DNA of 64,000 nucleotides from Nocardioides sp. Soil797 (GCA_001429555.1 LMSR01000001.1:118687-182686); one strand, 5' to 3'. Positions 51,886 through 60,714 are shown, counted from the first letter of the stretch. Numbers and translations: made by a program. Notes: generated from the sequence alone by a model not told the origin.

Positions 51886-52496
51886 ATGAAGCGAAGCCTT
51901 GGTTCGTCACTCGCCGCAGCGCTCAGCATCGTGGTGCTCGCCGGGCTTCTGACGGGGTGCTCCGACGACGATTCGAAGGGTGACTCGACCGCTGGGGACC
52001 CGGCGTCGGCCAGTGCCTCCGAGAGCCCGAGCGCCTCGTCCTCAGGAGCCCCGGACTCGTTCGGGTCGACGGTCAACGGCACCGGCTACACGTTCGACGT
52101 ACCCGAGGGTTGGGGGCAGCCGCCCACGACTCCGGAGGGGTTCGACTACGACTCGCTGGCCGTGGACCTCCACGACTCCGACGGTTCTCCGACAACGTGA
52201 ACGTGATCCTCTCCCCGGCGAAGGTCGTGACCCGCGAGCAGATCAGGGCCGAGTTCGGCGGTGCGGGCGCCGAGGTCACCTTCGGCGACAACGTGAAGAT
52301 CTCCGGGATCGACTCGATCCACGTGATGGGCAACTTCACCAACAAGGGCCTCGACTACTTCATCGAGCAGTTCTATCCCACCGCCGCCGACGGTCAGGTC
52401 TATGTGGTGACGTTCTCCTTCAGCAGGACCGTGTCGGCGCAGGAGCGCAGCAAGGTCATCGACGAGACGCTCTCCAGCTGGACCTGGACCATCTGA
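51886..52496 (+). pseudogene. frameshifted lipoprotein
   Basis: The first part (ATG 51886, lipobox LLTGCSDDD, Ser/Ala linker, then GYTFDVPEGWGQPP) ends early at a stop at 52198-52200 after DLHDSDG. The missing half continues in the -1 frame from 52185 (FSDNVNVILSPAKV) through FTNKGLDYFIEQFYP to the stop at 52494-52496. Insertion of one base near 52183-52186 (GGT TCT to GGT TTC) would restore a single 203-residue lipoprotein. Either a true frameshift mutation or a sequencing error in the TT run. TAGGGT (51873-51878) ends 7 nt before the ATG, so the gene is probably leaderless. Confidence 0.8.
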
Positions 52497-52528
52497 CGCT
52501 GTCACCTCCACGACCTACGATCGTCCTC

Positions 52529-52843
52529 ATGGCAGGTGGGTGGAGCAGGCGCAGTGATCATGGCACGATGGCCGAGCGCGTCGCCGCCACCCGCCGCAAC
52601 GCACAGGGAGCCGAAGCGCCGGTGGGCGAGTCAGTCGAGACCACACCTCCCGAGCTGAAGCACTGTTGGTACGCCGGCCCGCACGGTCGCCAGGCCGCCT
52701 TGCTGCTCGCGTGGCGTCAGGTCAACCCGGGCTCGGCGTGGGAGGGCAACATCGCGGTCGCCGCACCCGACGGCGACGGCTGGGCGATCGTGACGATGTG
52801 GGTCAGTGCCTCCATGCTCACGCCGGCCGATGCCGCGCGATAG
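52529..52843 (+). CDS. small protein of unknown function
   Basis: A 104-residue soluble protein with a polar N-terminal 40 residues and a compact C-terminal part (ELKHCWYAGPHGRQAALLLAWRQVNPGSAWEGNIAVA, DGWAIVTMWVSASML). Trp-rich, no motif recognised. Such small proteins are common in Nocardioides-like genomes. TACGAT (52516-52521) ends 7 nt before the ATG, pointing to a leaderless start; the longer frame upstream overlaps the frameshifted lipoprotein and is a shadow. Confidence 0.65.
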   Translation: MAGGWSRRSDHGTMAERVAATRRNAQGAEAPVGESVETTPPELKHCWYAGPHGRQAALLLAWRQVNPGSAWEGNIAVAAPDGDGWAIVTMWVSASMLTPADAAR

Positions 52844-52868
52844 AGTCCACGCCCGCCCAGCGCACCGA

Positions 52869-53495
52869 TCAGTCCAGCGCGTAGCTGATCTGAACTGCCG
52901 CGTCAGCCAAGCGCGACGCGAGCCCTGGATCGGAGAGCGGCTTGGTGAAGTCGGGTCTTGGCGGAAAGAAGTCTCCGGGCGGTGCGAAGACAACCACGCA
53001 GTCCCTGTCGGCCAGACCGGTGTAGAGGAGCCCGTCTGCATTCGGGTGAGCCGAGCGGATCGCTGCCGCCCACGCGCGACATCGGTTCCTCGGGCCGGAG
53101 TTGATCGCATGCGAGGCACCGATCGACACTGGCCAACCTGCACGCAGGTCGAGGAGGCGCAAGGGTCGAGCCGGGGCGAAGGCTGACAGTTGCGGGGCGC
53201 CACGAGTCGTCGAGATGTGCCGGGTTGTCTGGAAGACCTCCGCCAGGCAGGTCGGGATGTCGAACCCGAAGTAGCCGACCCCGCGAGTGACATCGTCGCT
53301 CCGGCGATCGCCCGGAGGCACAGGCCACGGGTCAAAGCGGGCAGTCGCCAACGGGCCCCAAGAGCGCAATCGATCCCATCGCGTCGGGTGGGGGCCGGTG
53401 GGTCGGTGGATGCGCCACATCACCCGGTCTTCGTCGACGTACGCCGGATCTGCCGCGAGGATGAGATCTGGCGAGGGCTCGGGAAGTTTGGCCAC
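52869..53495 (-). CDS. RES-domain toxin (NAD+ phosphorylase type)
   Basis: A 208-residue protein with the RES pattern: conserved Arg in VMWRIHR near residue 28, GVGYFGFDIPTCLAEVFQTTRH with the conserved Glu, and a later catalytic Ser region. RES toxins destroy NAD+ and stop growth. It is the downstream gene of a pair, 1 nt after the presumed antitoxin, which is the standard order for these systems. Confidence 0.85.
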   Translation of the reverse strand: MAKLPEPSPDLILAADPAYVDEDRVMWRIHRPTGPHPTRWDRLRSWGPLATARFDPWPVPPGDRRSDDVTRGVGYFGFDIPTCLAEVFQTTRHISTTRGAPQLSAFAPARPLRLLDLRAGWPVSIGASHAINSGPRNRCRAWAAAIRSAHPNADGLLYTGLADRDCVVVFAPPGDFFPPRPDFTKPLSDPGLASRLADAAVQISYALD

Positions 53496-53496
53496 G

Positions 53497-54099
53497 TCAG
53501 ATGACGTTGGCCTGCGCGCGGGCGAGCTCGACCGCGGGAGCCGGATCGCCGCCCGAAGTGAGCCACTCCAGGAGAGGAATGGTCACGTCGCGGGTCGGGT
53601 GATCTACCGTGGCATGGAATGCGAAATCACGAATCTCTGCCTGGGTGAAGTCGCTGGGCAGAGTCTCTAGAACGGTCGCCAGCCGTGGCACGGGCTTGGC
53701 GCCATCGAACTGCCATGCGGGCAACTTGCGCGGGTTCCCGCGCCCTTGGGACGGGTAGGCATAGAGCGTTCCTTCGCTGAGCCTGTGCCTCACTCGGCTT
53801 GCCGAGATCTTCATCCGCCGTGCGGCCTGGTCAACGGTCAGGCCTTCCCGCTCCAGCTGACCGGCCCGCACCTTCGAGGCCATCCGCATGGACTGAAGTG
53901 CGGGGCGGTCGTCAGTGACTCCGCCGAATCGATCGAGGAAGTCGCCTTCTGACGCGGTGAGGGCTGGCGGTCCGTCGGAGAGCCAACCTTGCTCGTGGAG
54001 TTCCATGAGTGCGGCCACCACCGTGCGCTCGTCGACGTGGACGCCCGTTGCTGCGTTGAATTCTTCAACGGTCTTCAGAGTGGGAACCGTGCGCGACAT
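53497..54099 (-). CDS. presumed antitoxin of RES pair
   Basis: A 200-residue protein. A central helix-turn-helix (LTVDQAARRMKISASRVRHRLSEGTLYAYP) resembles excisionase/MerR-like DNA binding. The C-terminal part (LATVLETLPSDFTQAEIRDFAFH, LEWLTSGGDPAPAVELA) resembles the toxin-binding C-terminus of Xre/MbcA/ParS antitoxins. The N-terminal 70 residues have no clear match. ATG 54099 has a strong AGGAGG ribosome site. An inverted repeat (54112-54146) lies over its promoter region. Confidence 0.75.
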   Translation of the reverse strand: MSRTVPTLKTVEEFNAATGVHVDERTVVAALMELHEQGWLSDGPPALTASEGDFLDRFGGVTDDRPALQSMRMASKVRAGQLEREGLTVDQAARRMKISASRVRHRLSEGTLYAYPSQGRGNPRKLPAWQFDGAKPVPRLATVLETLPSDFTQAEIRDFAFHATVDHPTRDVTIPLLEWLTSGGDPAPAVELARAQANVI

Positions 54100-54111
54100 G
54101 ATCGCCTCCTG

Positions 54112-54146
54112 CGCACAAGATTAGCACCCAGCGTTGAAGTTGTGCG
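54112..54146. promoter_or_regulatory. 7-bp inverted repeat at antitoxin promoter
   Basis: CGCACAA (54112-54118) and TTGTGCG (54140-54146) form a perfect inverted repeat around 21 nt. A minus-strand TAATCT -10 box (54123-54118) overlaps the left arm, so binding here would block transcription of the toxin-antitoxin pair. Confidence 0.5.
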
Positions 54147-54189
54147 GCCACGTTTCGGAGACCTGGACCGATCGCTGAATGCTGCCGTG

Positions 54190-55617
54190 TCAGGCGGCGT
54201 ACTCGATCTCGGGTGCGTGGTGGAGCTCGATGGTGAGTCGGCGTCGTCTGGCTGTGATCAGTTCACTGAAGTGGGCCGCCAAGGGACTGGGTTGGGCGGG
54301 TGGTCGAGCGGGTTCGGGCAGGGGTGGTGCGGTCGAGGTGTAGCGATGCCCGGTGGGGGTGGTCGTGGTGACCTGATGTCGTTGATCGGGTGGGTGCTCG
54401 CCGGAGGCGGACCAACCAGGTGCTTCCTTGGCGTAGTTGCAGGCTTCGCAGGTGCCTTGGAGGTTGGGCTCGGTGGTTTCGCCGCCGTCGCAGACGGCTT
54501 GCGCGTGGTCGTTGTGGCGGATCGGGGCGTCGCACCACAGGTTGCGGCAGATGCCGCCGTCGCGGATGCGGAGGAGTCGGGCCAGGCCGGTGGGGACGAT
54601 GCGTGCCAGTGAGTCCATGGCGACGAGGCCGCCGTGTGGGCCGGCGTACACCTTGCGGAGCCAGGTCTGTAGGTCGGCCTCGAGGCTGTTGGCGACGAGG
54701 TTGCGAGCGAGGTCGGCGGGGATCGCGCCAGCTCCGTCGAGGTGGGCGGCGTCGGTGCTCGTGCCGAGCAGGGTCTTGTCGGAGACGACGAGGTTGATGG
54801 CGACCGGTACGTCGGGAGCGGTGGCCTGGCCGGTGATGCGTTCGACGAAGGTGTCGGCCATGATCTGGGAGCGGGTGCGTTCGTCGCCGGCGTGAATGGC
54901 GGAGTCGGCCGCCTTGGTCAGCGCAGCGAAGACTGCGACGCCTTGGGCGACGGGCAGGTGGCCGGTGAGATAGCTCATCGTGTCGGGCGCGGGACGGATG
55001 GTGACGCGACGATCCTGCTCGGCCTTGGCGCGAGCGCGGGCGACCGAGGCGGGGTCGAGTTGGCCGGCGCGCTTGCTGGCCTCGTTGCCGATCTGCTTGT
55101 CGCTCATCTTCATCAGCGCTTCGAGGTCGCCGGCGATCTCTTCGTCGATCTGTTGACGGACCTCGAGTTCGACGCAGGCGGTCTTCTTGACGAGCAGCAT
55201 GACGCCGTATTCGCTGATCGCACCGGATCGGAAAGCAGCGAGCGCGTGGGGCATCTCCTTGTGGAGGATCTTGGCCATTGAGAGGTGTTTCGTGGCGCGG
55301 TTGGGCGATTCCATGCGGGCAAGGCCGAGTTGGGTGTCGATACCGCGGCCCTGCATCCGTTTGCCGACGCCTTGGGCTTCGGCCTTGGCGCGCTGTGAGG
55401 TATCGAAGTCGACGGCCAGGTCTGTTTGGGCGGCGCCGATGACGCGTTTGAGCTTCTCGAGGGCGTTGGTCAGGTCGATGCGTTGGGAGTCGTCTTCTGC
55501 GCCCCGGACTGCCTCGATGAGGGCCCCAGTCCATGCGGCGACTGCTGTCGCGTCCAGGGGTGCCACGGGAGCCGGAGTGGCCTGCTCCGGGTCGGGCGTA
55601 ATGGACGATTCGAACAT
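54190..55617 (-). CDS. DUF222/HNH endonuclease domain protein
   Basis: A 475-residue protein with an N-terminal DUF222 region, mainly helical, and a C-terminal HNH nuclease. The nuclease segments are LLRIRDGGICRNLWCDAPIRHNDHA and TEPNLQGTCEACNYAKEAPGW, including zinc-type Cys pairs. These are high-copy proteins in Nocardioides and relatives, often linked to mobile DNA; their role is unsettled. Start ATG 55617 is supported by TAGACT (55630-55625) 7 nt upstream (leaderless); a TTG 12 codons further up is less likely. Confidence 0.88.
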   Translation of the reverse strand: MFESSITPDPEQATPAPVAPLDATAVAAWTGALIEAVRGAEDDSQRIDLTNALEKLKRVIGAAQTDLAVDFDTSQRAKAEAQGVGKRMQGRGIDTQLGLARMESPNRATKHLSMAKILHKEMPHALAAFRSGAISEYGVMLLVKKTACVELEVRQQIDEEIAGDLEALMKMSDKQIGNEASKRAGQLDPASVARARAKAEQDRRVTIRPAPDTMSYLTGHLPVAQGVAVFAALTKAADSAIHAGDERTRSQIMADTFVERITGQATAPDVPVAINLVVSDKTLLGTSTDAAHLDGAGAIPADLARNLVANSLEADLQTWLRKVYAGPHGGLVAMDSLARIVPTGLARLLRIRDGGICRNLWCDAPIRHNDHAQAVCDGGETTEPNLQGTCEACNYAKEAPGWSASGEHPPDQRHQVTTTTPTGHRYTSTAPPLPEPARPPAQPSPLAAHFSELITARRRRLTIELHHAPEIEYAA

Positions 55618-55781
55618 CTGTTCGAGTCTACGCCTGTCCGAAATGGGGGTCAACGCCCCAACGCAATCTGTGGAAAGAAGTTTTGACTACCGCGGTGTTG
55701 TGGTCGCTTGTGCGCTGCTGTGACGGCCAGACCAGATGGGTGACAATGGGCTGGAAGATCCGACGCGTTGATGGGGGCAGA

Positions 55782-56357
55782 ATGAAGATCACCACGCTGG
55801 CTGAAGCGTTCGAGTTCTTCGGTACCTTCCCGGACAACCCCAGATGGTCCTGGTCGGCCGTAAGCCCTGATTCGAAGACGGTCGCCGTCACGGTCTGGGA
55901 GAACGAGGTCGGCGTCGATGGAGCGGTCGACTTCTTTGGCCACGCTGGCCTGGCCGACTGGGTGTCGAAGCCCGGCAACCGGGAGCGCATTCGAAACCTG
56001 AAGGTCGCGCGAGATCACTGTGGCGGTCTCTTCCACGTCATCTGGGTGACGGCACGCGATCTCAACGAGCGCCCTTGGACGATCGCCGGTCGCTACCCGG
56101 AGGAACGCTTCATGATGAAGCTCATCGATCTGAACGAGACGACGGGAGAGTTCTCGGCCGCTCTCATCGATCCGGGATCGTCGGACCATGAGCGAAGGAC
56201 GATGGCCGACCGGCCAACCAAACCTCCGGTGTTCACCGCTCCGACTCGAAGCGGGGCGGGGCAGTTGACCCGAGGCATGTCGCTGCGCGAGACCGCAACC
56301 TGCCCGACCTGTTTCATGGCCCTGCCAGCAACCGGTGTTTGTGACAACTGCGCATAG
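55782..56357 (+). CDS. protein of unknown function with C-terminal zinc ribbon
   Basis: A 191-residue protein. Trp-rich N-terminal part (FEFFGTFPDNPRWSWSAVSPDSKTVAVTVWENEV), central ARDLNERPWTIAGRYPEERF segment, and a C-terminal ribbon with CPTC and CDNC separated by 11 residues. The middle resembles proteins associated with modified-base or restriction-type contexts, but this is not certain enough to name. ATG 55782 with GGGGGCAG upstream; the earlier in-frame starts lack support. Confidence 0.55.
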   Translation: MKITTLAEAFEFFGTFPDNPRWSWSAVSPDSKTVAVTVWENEVGVDGAVDFFGHAGLADWVSKPGNRERIRNLKVARDHCGGLFHVIWVTARDLNERPWTIAGRYPEERFMMKLIDLNETTGEFSAALIDPGSSDHERRTMADRPTKPPVFTAPTRSGAGQLTRGMSLRETATCPTCFMALPATGVCDNCA

Positions 56358-56469
56358 CGCTCGGGCCCGACAGGGCGCTGTCCGCGGCCCTTAGCAAGGG
56401 TTCGCCAACCGCGCCGCCAATCGCGCTGTCGACCCGGGCAGGATCGCGGCCCCGGCTAAGGTTCTGGCC

Positions 56470-57048
56470 ATGGCAGCCGAAGACGGAGCAGGCAATCCCA
56501 GTCGGGTCGCGCGCTACATCAACTTCCTCGACAACCTCAGCGGCGGAGTGGAACCCACGTTCTGGCCGGTCGACTCCTCCCAGCCGGAGCTGCCCGGGGT
56601 CACCGCGATCGGGTATCGCAACCAGCCGGAGCAGGGACTGCTCCTCGGCTTCACCTACGGGGTGTCCCTCGCTCACCACGAACTGTGGCGTCAGGGTCGT
56701 CCGGAGCTCTCGATCTGCGTGAGGTCTGACGACCCGTCCTGGGTGCTGGCCGTCGCCTACCTCGGCGAGCAGATGCGCGGGAACTGCCCGTTCTCCTACG
56801 GCAACGCGATCAACTTCGGCGAGTCGATCGCCGAGGGCTCCGACCTCGACGGGTTCGTCGTCTTCGCGCCGCTCATGCTCGAGCAGGACGACGCCCGCGT
56901 CGACGTCGGCGATGACCTGCCGATCAACATCGTCGGGATGTATCCGACCCACCAGAGCGAGCGTGACTTCATCGCGTCGGAGGGCCTCGAGGCGTTCTGG
57001 AAGCTCGACTGGGATCCGTACGACGTCTCTCGCCCGCCGGCGGTCTGA
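56470..57048 (+). CDS. suppressor-of-fused (SUFU) domain protein
   Basis: A 192-residue soluble protein with the SUFU-like pattern: ITAIGYRNQPEQGLLLGFTYG-type strands, then ELSICVRSDDPSWVLAVAYLGEQ, VVFAPLMLEQDD, INIVGMYPTHQSERDFI and FWKLDWDPYDVSRPP at the end. Bacterial SUFU proteins often serve as immunity proteins in toxin loci, but no toxin is next to this one. TAAGGT (56457-56462) ends 7 nt before the ATG, so a leaderless mRNA is likely. Confidence 0.78.
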   Translation: MAAEDGAGNPSRVARYINFLDNLSGGVEPTFWPVDSSQPELPGVTAIGYRNQPEQGLLLGFTYGVSLAHHELWRQGRPELSICVRSDDPSWVLAVAYLGEQMRGNCPFSYGNAINFGESIAEGSDLDGFVVFAPLMLEQDDARVDVGDDLPINIVGMYPTHQSERDFIASEGLEAFWKLDWDPYDVSRPPAV

Positions 57049-57199
57049 TCGCGCGGCGGCCGGCCTCGTGGTCCCGGAGGGGCAAAGTCCGAATAGCCCG
57101 AAAAGGGGGTGTTTCCTCATTTTCGTGCGAAAGCGAACGACACGTCCCTAGTGTCATTCCACTCGGCCCGCCCGGGCCCACACGCACGGGGAGACAGTC

Positions 57200-59575
57200 G
57201 TGAACGACACTCACAATCGCATTCGCAGTGCAACGCTGGCCGTTCTGGTCACCTTGGGCATGGCTGTGGCACTGGCTGCTCCGGTCGGCGCCGCTGCCGC
57301 CCCGGAGTCAGTGACGAGCCAGGCGCAGGCGGCCGCGAAGAAGGCTCGCATCTCCGTGGTGATGAAGGCGCCCAAGGGCGTGCCTGCCCAGGTGCTGTTG
57401 AGGGGCAAGAGCAAGAAGATCGCCACGAAGAAGGCCACTTCGACCAAGACCAAGAAGGTGCTCAAGGTCCGGCCCGGGCGATATCGGATCAAGCCATCCG
57501 TGTCGACGTACGACGGCCGAAGCTATGCGCCGAAGGTGAAGCGCTCGAGCGTGAAGGCCAAGGCCGGCAGGACGGTGCGCGTCACGGTGGTGTGGAAGAA
57601 AGTGGCGCCTCCAGCCGGGCTCGAGATCACCGCAACCACGCGCAGCAGCATCGACCTGGCGTGGTCGGGCAAGGGCACGTCCTTCGAGTTGCGGCGTACG
57701 TCGGGTGACGTCGCGCCGACGCAGCGCTCGCAGGGCACCCGGATCTCGATGGGCAAGGCGAAGTCGGCCAGTGACGGCGGGCTGGACGCGGGCAAGCGTT
57801 ATGGCTACTCGCTGTGGACCAAGGTGGTCACGAAGCGGGTCGGCAAGAAGGCCAGGACGCGTTGGGTCGGTCCGGTGAGCGTGACCGCGGGCACCGTGCG
57901 CACTGATCCGGCGACCGGTGGCGACTCGGCCGAATACTCCCTCTCTCCGCACTCGATCGTCGTCGACGCCGGAGACAAGGACGTCGTCACGGTCAAGGGC
58001 TCGAAGGTGTGGGTGAGGTTGGCGAAGAGCCGTCCGGCTCCGGTGATGGGCGCCGGCATGGCGCTGCCCGCCTCCAGGGAGTTGACCGGCGGCTTCATCG
58101 GCACCATCGATGAAATCTCCGCCGACGGACGCACCGTGCGGTTGAAGAGTGCCGGCATCGGTGATGTCTTCGACCACTTCGAGGTCTCGGGTGCCTTCGA
58201 GTCGGATCCGGTCGAGCAGGACCGGGTCGAGTACGGCACCTACGATCCGACCACGGAGCCCGATGCTGGGGCTGCCACCGCCCCCGACCAGTCGTCCGAC
58301 CAGCTCGAGCAGAGTGCCGACGAAGCGGTGACGAAGGCGCTCAAGGAGACGGGGGCCAGCAAGAAGCAGCCGAATGCCAAGGCACACGACCAGGCCGCGA
58401 AGGCGCCGGCGTTTCCCAGCGCTCAACAGGAAGCCCCGAGCAAGTCGTGCCTGTCCTACAACGCGTCTGACCTGCGCGTGGGCATCGACCCGATGTTCGA
58501 CACGACCGGCGACTTCGACTTCATGTGGCACAAGAAGACGATCGGCATCTGGAAGCTGAAGCTCAAGGTTCCTCACGCGGCGTCGATGGATCTCTCCGCC
58601 GGGCTGACGATGGGCGCGAGTTTCGACGTGGCGATCAAGAAGGAACTGAAGTGCTTCCTCGGACTCGACGACTTCTATCGCCAGGTGATCACCTATCCGG
58701 TGCCGATGGGCATCAGGTATTCGGGCGGGCTCGAGATCCGCGGCTACGGCAAGCTCGCCCTGGAGAATTTCGGTTTCGACATGTCGACCGGATTCAACGC
58801 CCACGCCCGCGTCGGCACCGACGCCGGATTCGATGCCGACACGTATCGCACGGGCAACACCTATGACCCCGAGGTCACCGGTGAGATCGGCATGGAAGCG
58901 GCCCTGACCGGCCAGTTCACCTTCGGCCCGGCGGCCGGCACGAAGGACGTCGGCGTGATCGCCGGGGTCAACGGCCAGCTCGATCTGGCCAAGGTGGCCG
59001 TTGCCGGTCAGTTCGGTGATCCGACCAATGGGCAGGAGAAGTGCCTGGACATCTCGTTCGGTGGCTCCGCCGACCTGAGCCTCAAGGCGGAGGCCTGGGC
59101 CGGCTCGCTCGAGGCCAGCAAGACCTTCGACCTGTGGAGCGAGGAGTGGGACTACGTCGATCCGTTCCGCTACCCGGCAGGTTGTGTGAAGGACGAGGAG
59201 CTCGGCGACGGAGACGTGCGGGCAACACTGCGGTGGACCAACGGCACCGACTACGACCTGCACGTGGTCGACCCCTTGGGCCAACACGTCTGGTACAGCG
59301 AGCCGGTCTCCGAATCGGGCGGTGAGCTCGACCACGACATCATCCCCGGGTGCAGTGAAGAGACCTCGGACGGCAGCTACATCGAGAACACCAATTGGCA
59401 GGAGGACACGGCGCCGGTCGGGCAGTACACGGTTTACGTCGACGAATACAGGGGCTGCGACCTCGGTGCCAGGACGTGGTTGCTGGAGGTCTATGTCGAC
59501 GGCCACCTGGTCATCCATGAGACGGGAGCCGGCACGAGCGAGCAATACACGTTCACGGTTCCGGGACCCGAGTGA
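57200..59575 (+). CDS. large secreted protein with Fn3-like and YfaP-like domains
   Basis: A 791-residue exported protein. The signal peptide runs to about residue 34 (VGAAAAPE). A Lys-rich beta domain (about 45-135) is followed by a fibronectin-III-like domain (LEITATTRSSIDLAWSGKG, about 138-235), a long middle region with Gln/Ala linkers, and a C-terminal domain reading RATLRWTNGTDYDLHVVDPLGQHVWY, then GQYTVYVDEYRGCD. That last part resembles DUF2135/YfaP domains. No catalytic motif seen. GTG start with GGGGAGA upstream. Overlaps the next gene (GTGA). Confidence 0.75.
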   Translation: MNDTHNRIRSATLAVLVTLGMAVALAAPVGAAAAPESVTSQAQAAAKKARISVVMKAPKGVPAQVLLRGKSKKIATKKATSTKTKKVLKVRPGRYRIKPSVSTYDGRSYAPKVKRSSVKAKAGRTVRVTVVWKKVAPPAGLEITATTRSSIDLAWSGKGTSFELRRTSGDVAPTQRSQGTRISMGKAKSASDGGLDAGKRYGYSLWTKVVTKRVGKKARTRWVGPVSVTAGTVRTDPATGGDSAEYSLSPHSIVVDAGDKDVVTVKGSKVWVRLAKSRPAPVMGAGMALPASRELTGGFIGTIDEISADGRTVRLKSAGIGDVFDHFEVSGAFESDPVEQDRVEYGTYDPTTEPDAGAATAPDQSSDQLEQSADEAVTKALKETGASKKQPNAKAHDQAAKAPAFPSAQQEAPSKSCLSYNASDLRVGIDPMFDTTGDFDFMWHKKTIGIWKLKLKVPHAASMDLSAGLTMGASFDVAIKKELKCFLGLDDFYRQVITYPVPMGIRYSGGLEIRGYGKLALENFGFDMSTGFNAHARVGTDAGFDADTYRTGNTYDPEVTGEIGMEAALTGQFTFGPAAGTKDVGVIAGVNGQLDLAKVAVAGQFGDPTNGQEKCLDISFGGSADLSLKAEAWAGSLEASKTFDLWSEEWDYVDPFRYPAGCVKDEELGDGDVRATLRWTNGTDYDLHVVDPLGQHVWYSEPVSESGGELDHDIIPGCSEETSDGSYIENTNWQEDTAPVGQYTVYVDEYRGCDLGARTWLLEVYVDGHLVIHETGAGTSEQYTFTVPGPE

Positions 59576-60138
59576 CCGCGGGGACCGAGATTGACCGAGA
59601 TCCGCGCTCCGTCCCCGGTTTCGACCGGGCGACGGAGCTGGGCCTGACCCCGCAGACCCCCGCCGCCGCGCCGGATCCGGTCACGATCAACTCGCGCTTC
59701 CTGTTGCTCGGCATCCTCGCGGTCTCCTTCGCCGGGCTGGTCGTGGTGCTGACGGTGGTCAACCGTCTCGAGCTGCCCGGCTGGGCGTACGGCGTGATCG
59801 CGGCGTGCCTGGCCGGGCTGGTCGTGGGACTGTTGGTCTGGCATCGGCGCGTGATGTGGCGCGAGATCCAGGCGGGCTACTGCCGGATGGACACGATGGT
59901 GGCGCTCTTCAGTCGTGACCCCGAGCAACGGTTCCCGGCGTCCCGGATGAAGGGTGCCCCGTGGGATCTGCGTGGCCTGTGGCGACTCGGCGATCACGGG
60001 GAGGTGCTGCGAGCACCTGTGCCTGGCGTGTTGGCTGCCGGTCACTACCCGTCGCCGAACCGGCCGGGGGAACTGGAGTTGTGGACGGGGGTGGCCTGGG
60101 CCTATTGCTATGAGAAACCGGCGAGAACTTTTCTCTGA
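59572..60138 (+). CDS. membrane protein of unknown function
   Basis: A 188-residue protein with two transmembrane segments (FLLLGILAVSFAGLVVVLTVV about residues 43-62, and GVIAACLAGLVVGLLVW about 74-90), a short loop and a soluble C-terminal domain of about 95 residues with many Trp/Gly residues. Translationally coupled to the large secreted protein, so the two probably work together. Confidence 0.65.
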   Translation: MTAGTEIDRDPRSVPGFDRATELGLTPQTPAAAPDPVTINSRFLLLGILAVSFAGLVVVLTVVNRLELPGWAYGVIAACLAGLVVGLLVWHRRVMWREIQAGYCRMDTMVALFSRDPEQRFPASRMKGAPWDLRGLWRLGDHGEVLRAPVPGVLAAGHYPSPNRPGELELWTGVAWAYCYEKPARTFL

Positions 60139-60160
60139 AGTGGTGTCGAAAACCAGGGGC

Positions 60161-60346
60161 ATGTCCCGACGTTGGGTCGACGACCGGCTCGATCGCTATC
60201 AGCCGCTGCACGCCACCCGCGCCGAGCTGCTCGCCCGTGCGGGTGACCGAGAAGGCGCCGCAAACTCCTACCGCCGCGCCATCGAGCTCACCGACAACGC
60301 CGCCGAGCGCGAAGCGCTCGAAGCCCGCGCTGCTTCACTCACGTAG
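60161..60346 (+). pseudogene. C-terminal remnant of an ECF-type sigma factor
   Basis: The 61 codons encode DRLDRYQPLHATRAELLARAG and then AANSYRRAIELTDNAAEREALEARA. This is the C-terminal helical tail of SigJ/DUF6596-type sigma factors (pattern YH.FHA.RA.LLRRLG...AY.RAL.L..N..ER..L..R). The sigma2 and sigma4 domains are absent: the preceding 100 bp belong to the membrane-protein gene in another frame. It reads as a decayed gene end left behind after a deletion. An expressed small protein from ATG 60161 cannot be excluded. Confidence 0.7.
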
Positions 60347-60354
60347 TCACTGAT

Positions 60355-60406
60355 TCAGCGCAACGCGACCGCGGCCAGCTCGGTAGCGGCAATGAGTGCG
60401 GTGGCC
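60355..60406. repeat. left copy of 52-bp direct repeat (DUF202 3' end remnant)
   Basis: The 52 bp match 61659-61710 at 46 of 52 positions in the same orientation. The right copy is the 3' end, including the stop codon, of the DUF202 gene; the left copy encodes the same last residues (ATELAAVALR on the minus strand) but has no gene attached. The pair flanks 1.25 kb of DNA. Confidence 0.85.
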
Positions 60407-60420
60407 CCAGAAGCAGGAGC

Positions 60421-60714
60421 TCACGCCGCATAGAGCGGCTGCGCTTCGGCGAGCACCTGCTCGCGCATATATTTGTTGACCGATTTGCGTGCAACGAGGT
60501 CGACCGGTCGGCCTATCAACGCCGCGAGTTCGTCTTCGAGTTCAAAGAGCTTGAAACCCAAGCGCGCGGTGGGCTTCAAGACGTATAGCAAGTCGATGTC
60601 GCTGTCGTCACGGTCCTCGTGGCGAGCGACCGAGCCGAAGACCTCCAAGGTAGCCACGCCGTAGCGCTCGCATACTTCGCGCAGTCGCTCTCGGTCGACG
60701 TCCACTATCAACAT
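60421..60714 (-). CDS. MNT-type nucleotidyltransferase (MntA-like)
   Basis: A 97-residue minimal nucleotidyltransferase with the GSVARHEDRDDSDIDLLYVL motif (GS-x10-DxD, catalytic Asp pair) and a C-terminal VLAEAQPLY tail. MNT proteins usually act as antitoxins that AMPylate a HEPN toxin. No HEPN gene is adjacent, so this is an orphan. Visibly less GC-rich than its surroundings. Start ATG 60714 lies 6 nt after TACTCT (60726-60721), suggesting a leaderless mRNA. Confidence 0.85.
   Translation of the reverse strand: MLIVDVDRERLREVCERYGVATLEVFGSVARHEDRDDSDIDLLYVLKPTARLGFKLFELEDELAALIGRPVDLVARKSVNKYMREQVLAEAQPLYAA

Noticed and set aside
54263..55534. Arg/Pro-rich 423-codon frame inside the HNH gene
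   Set aside because: An alternate-frame shadow of the DUF222/HNH gene with no recognisable domain.
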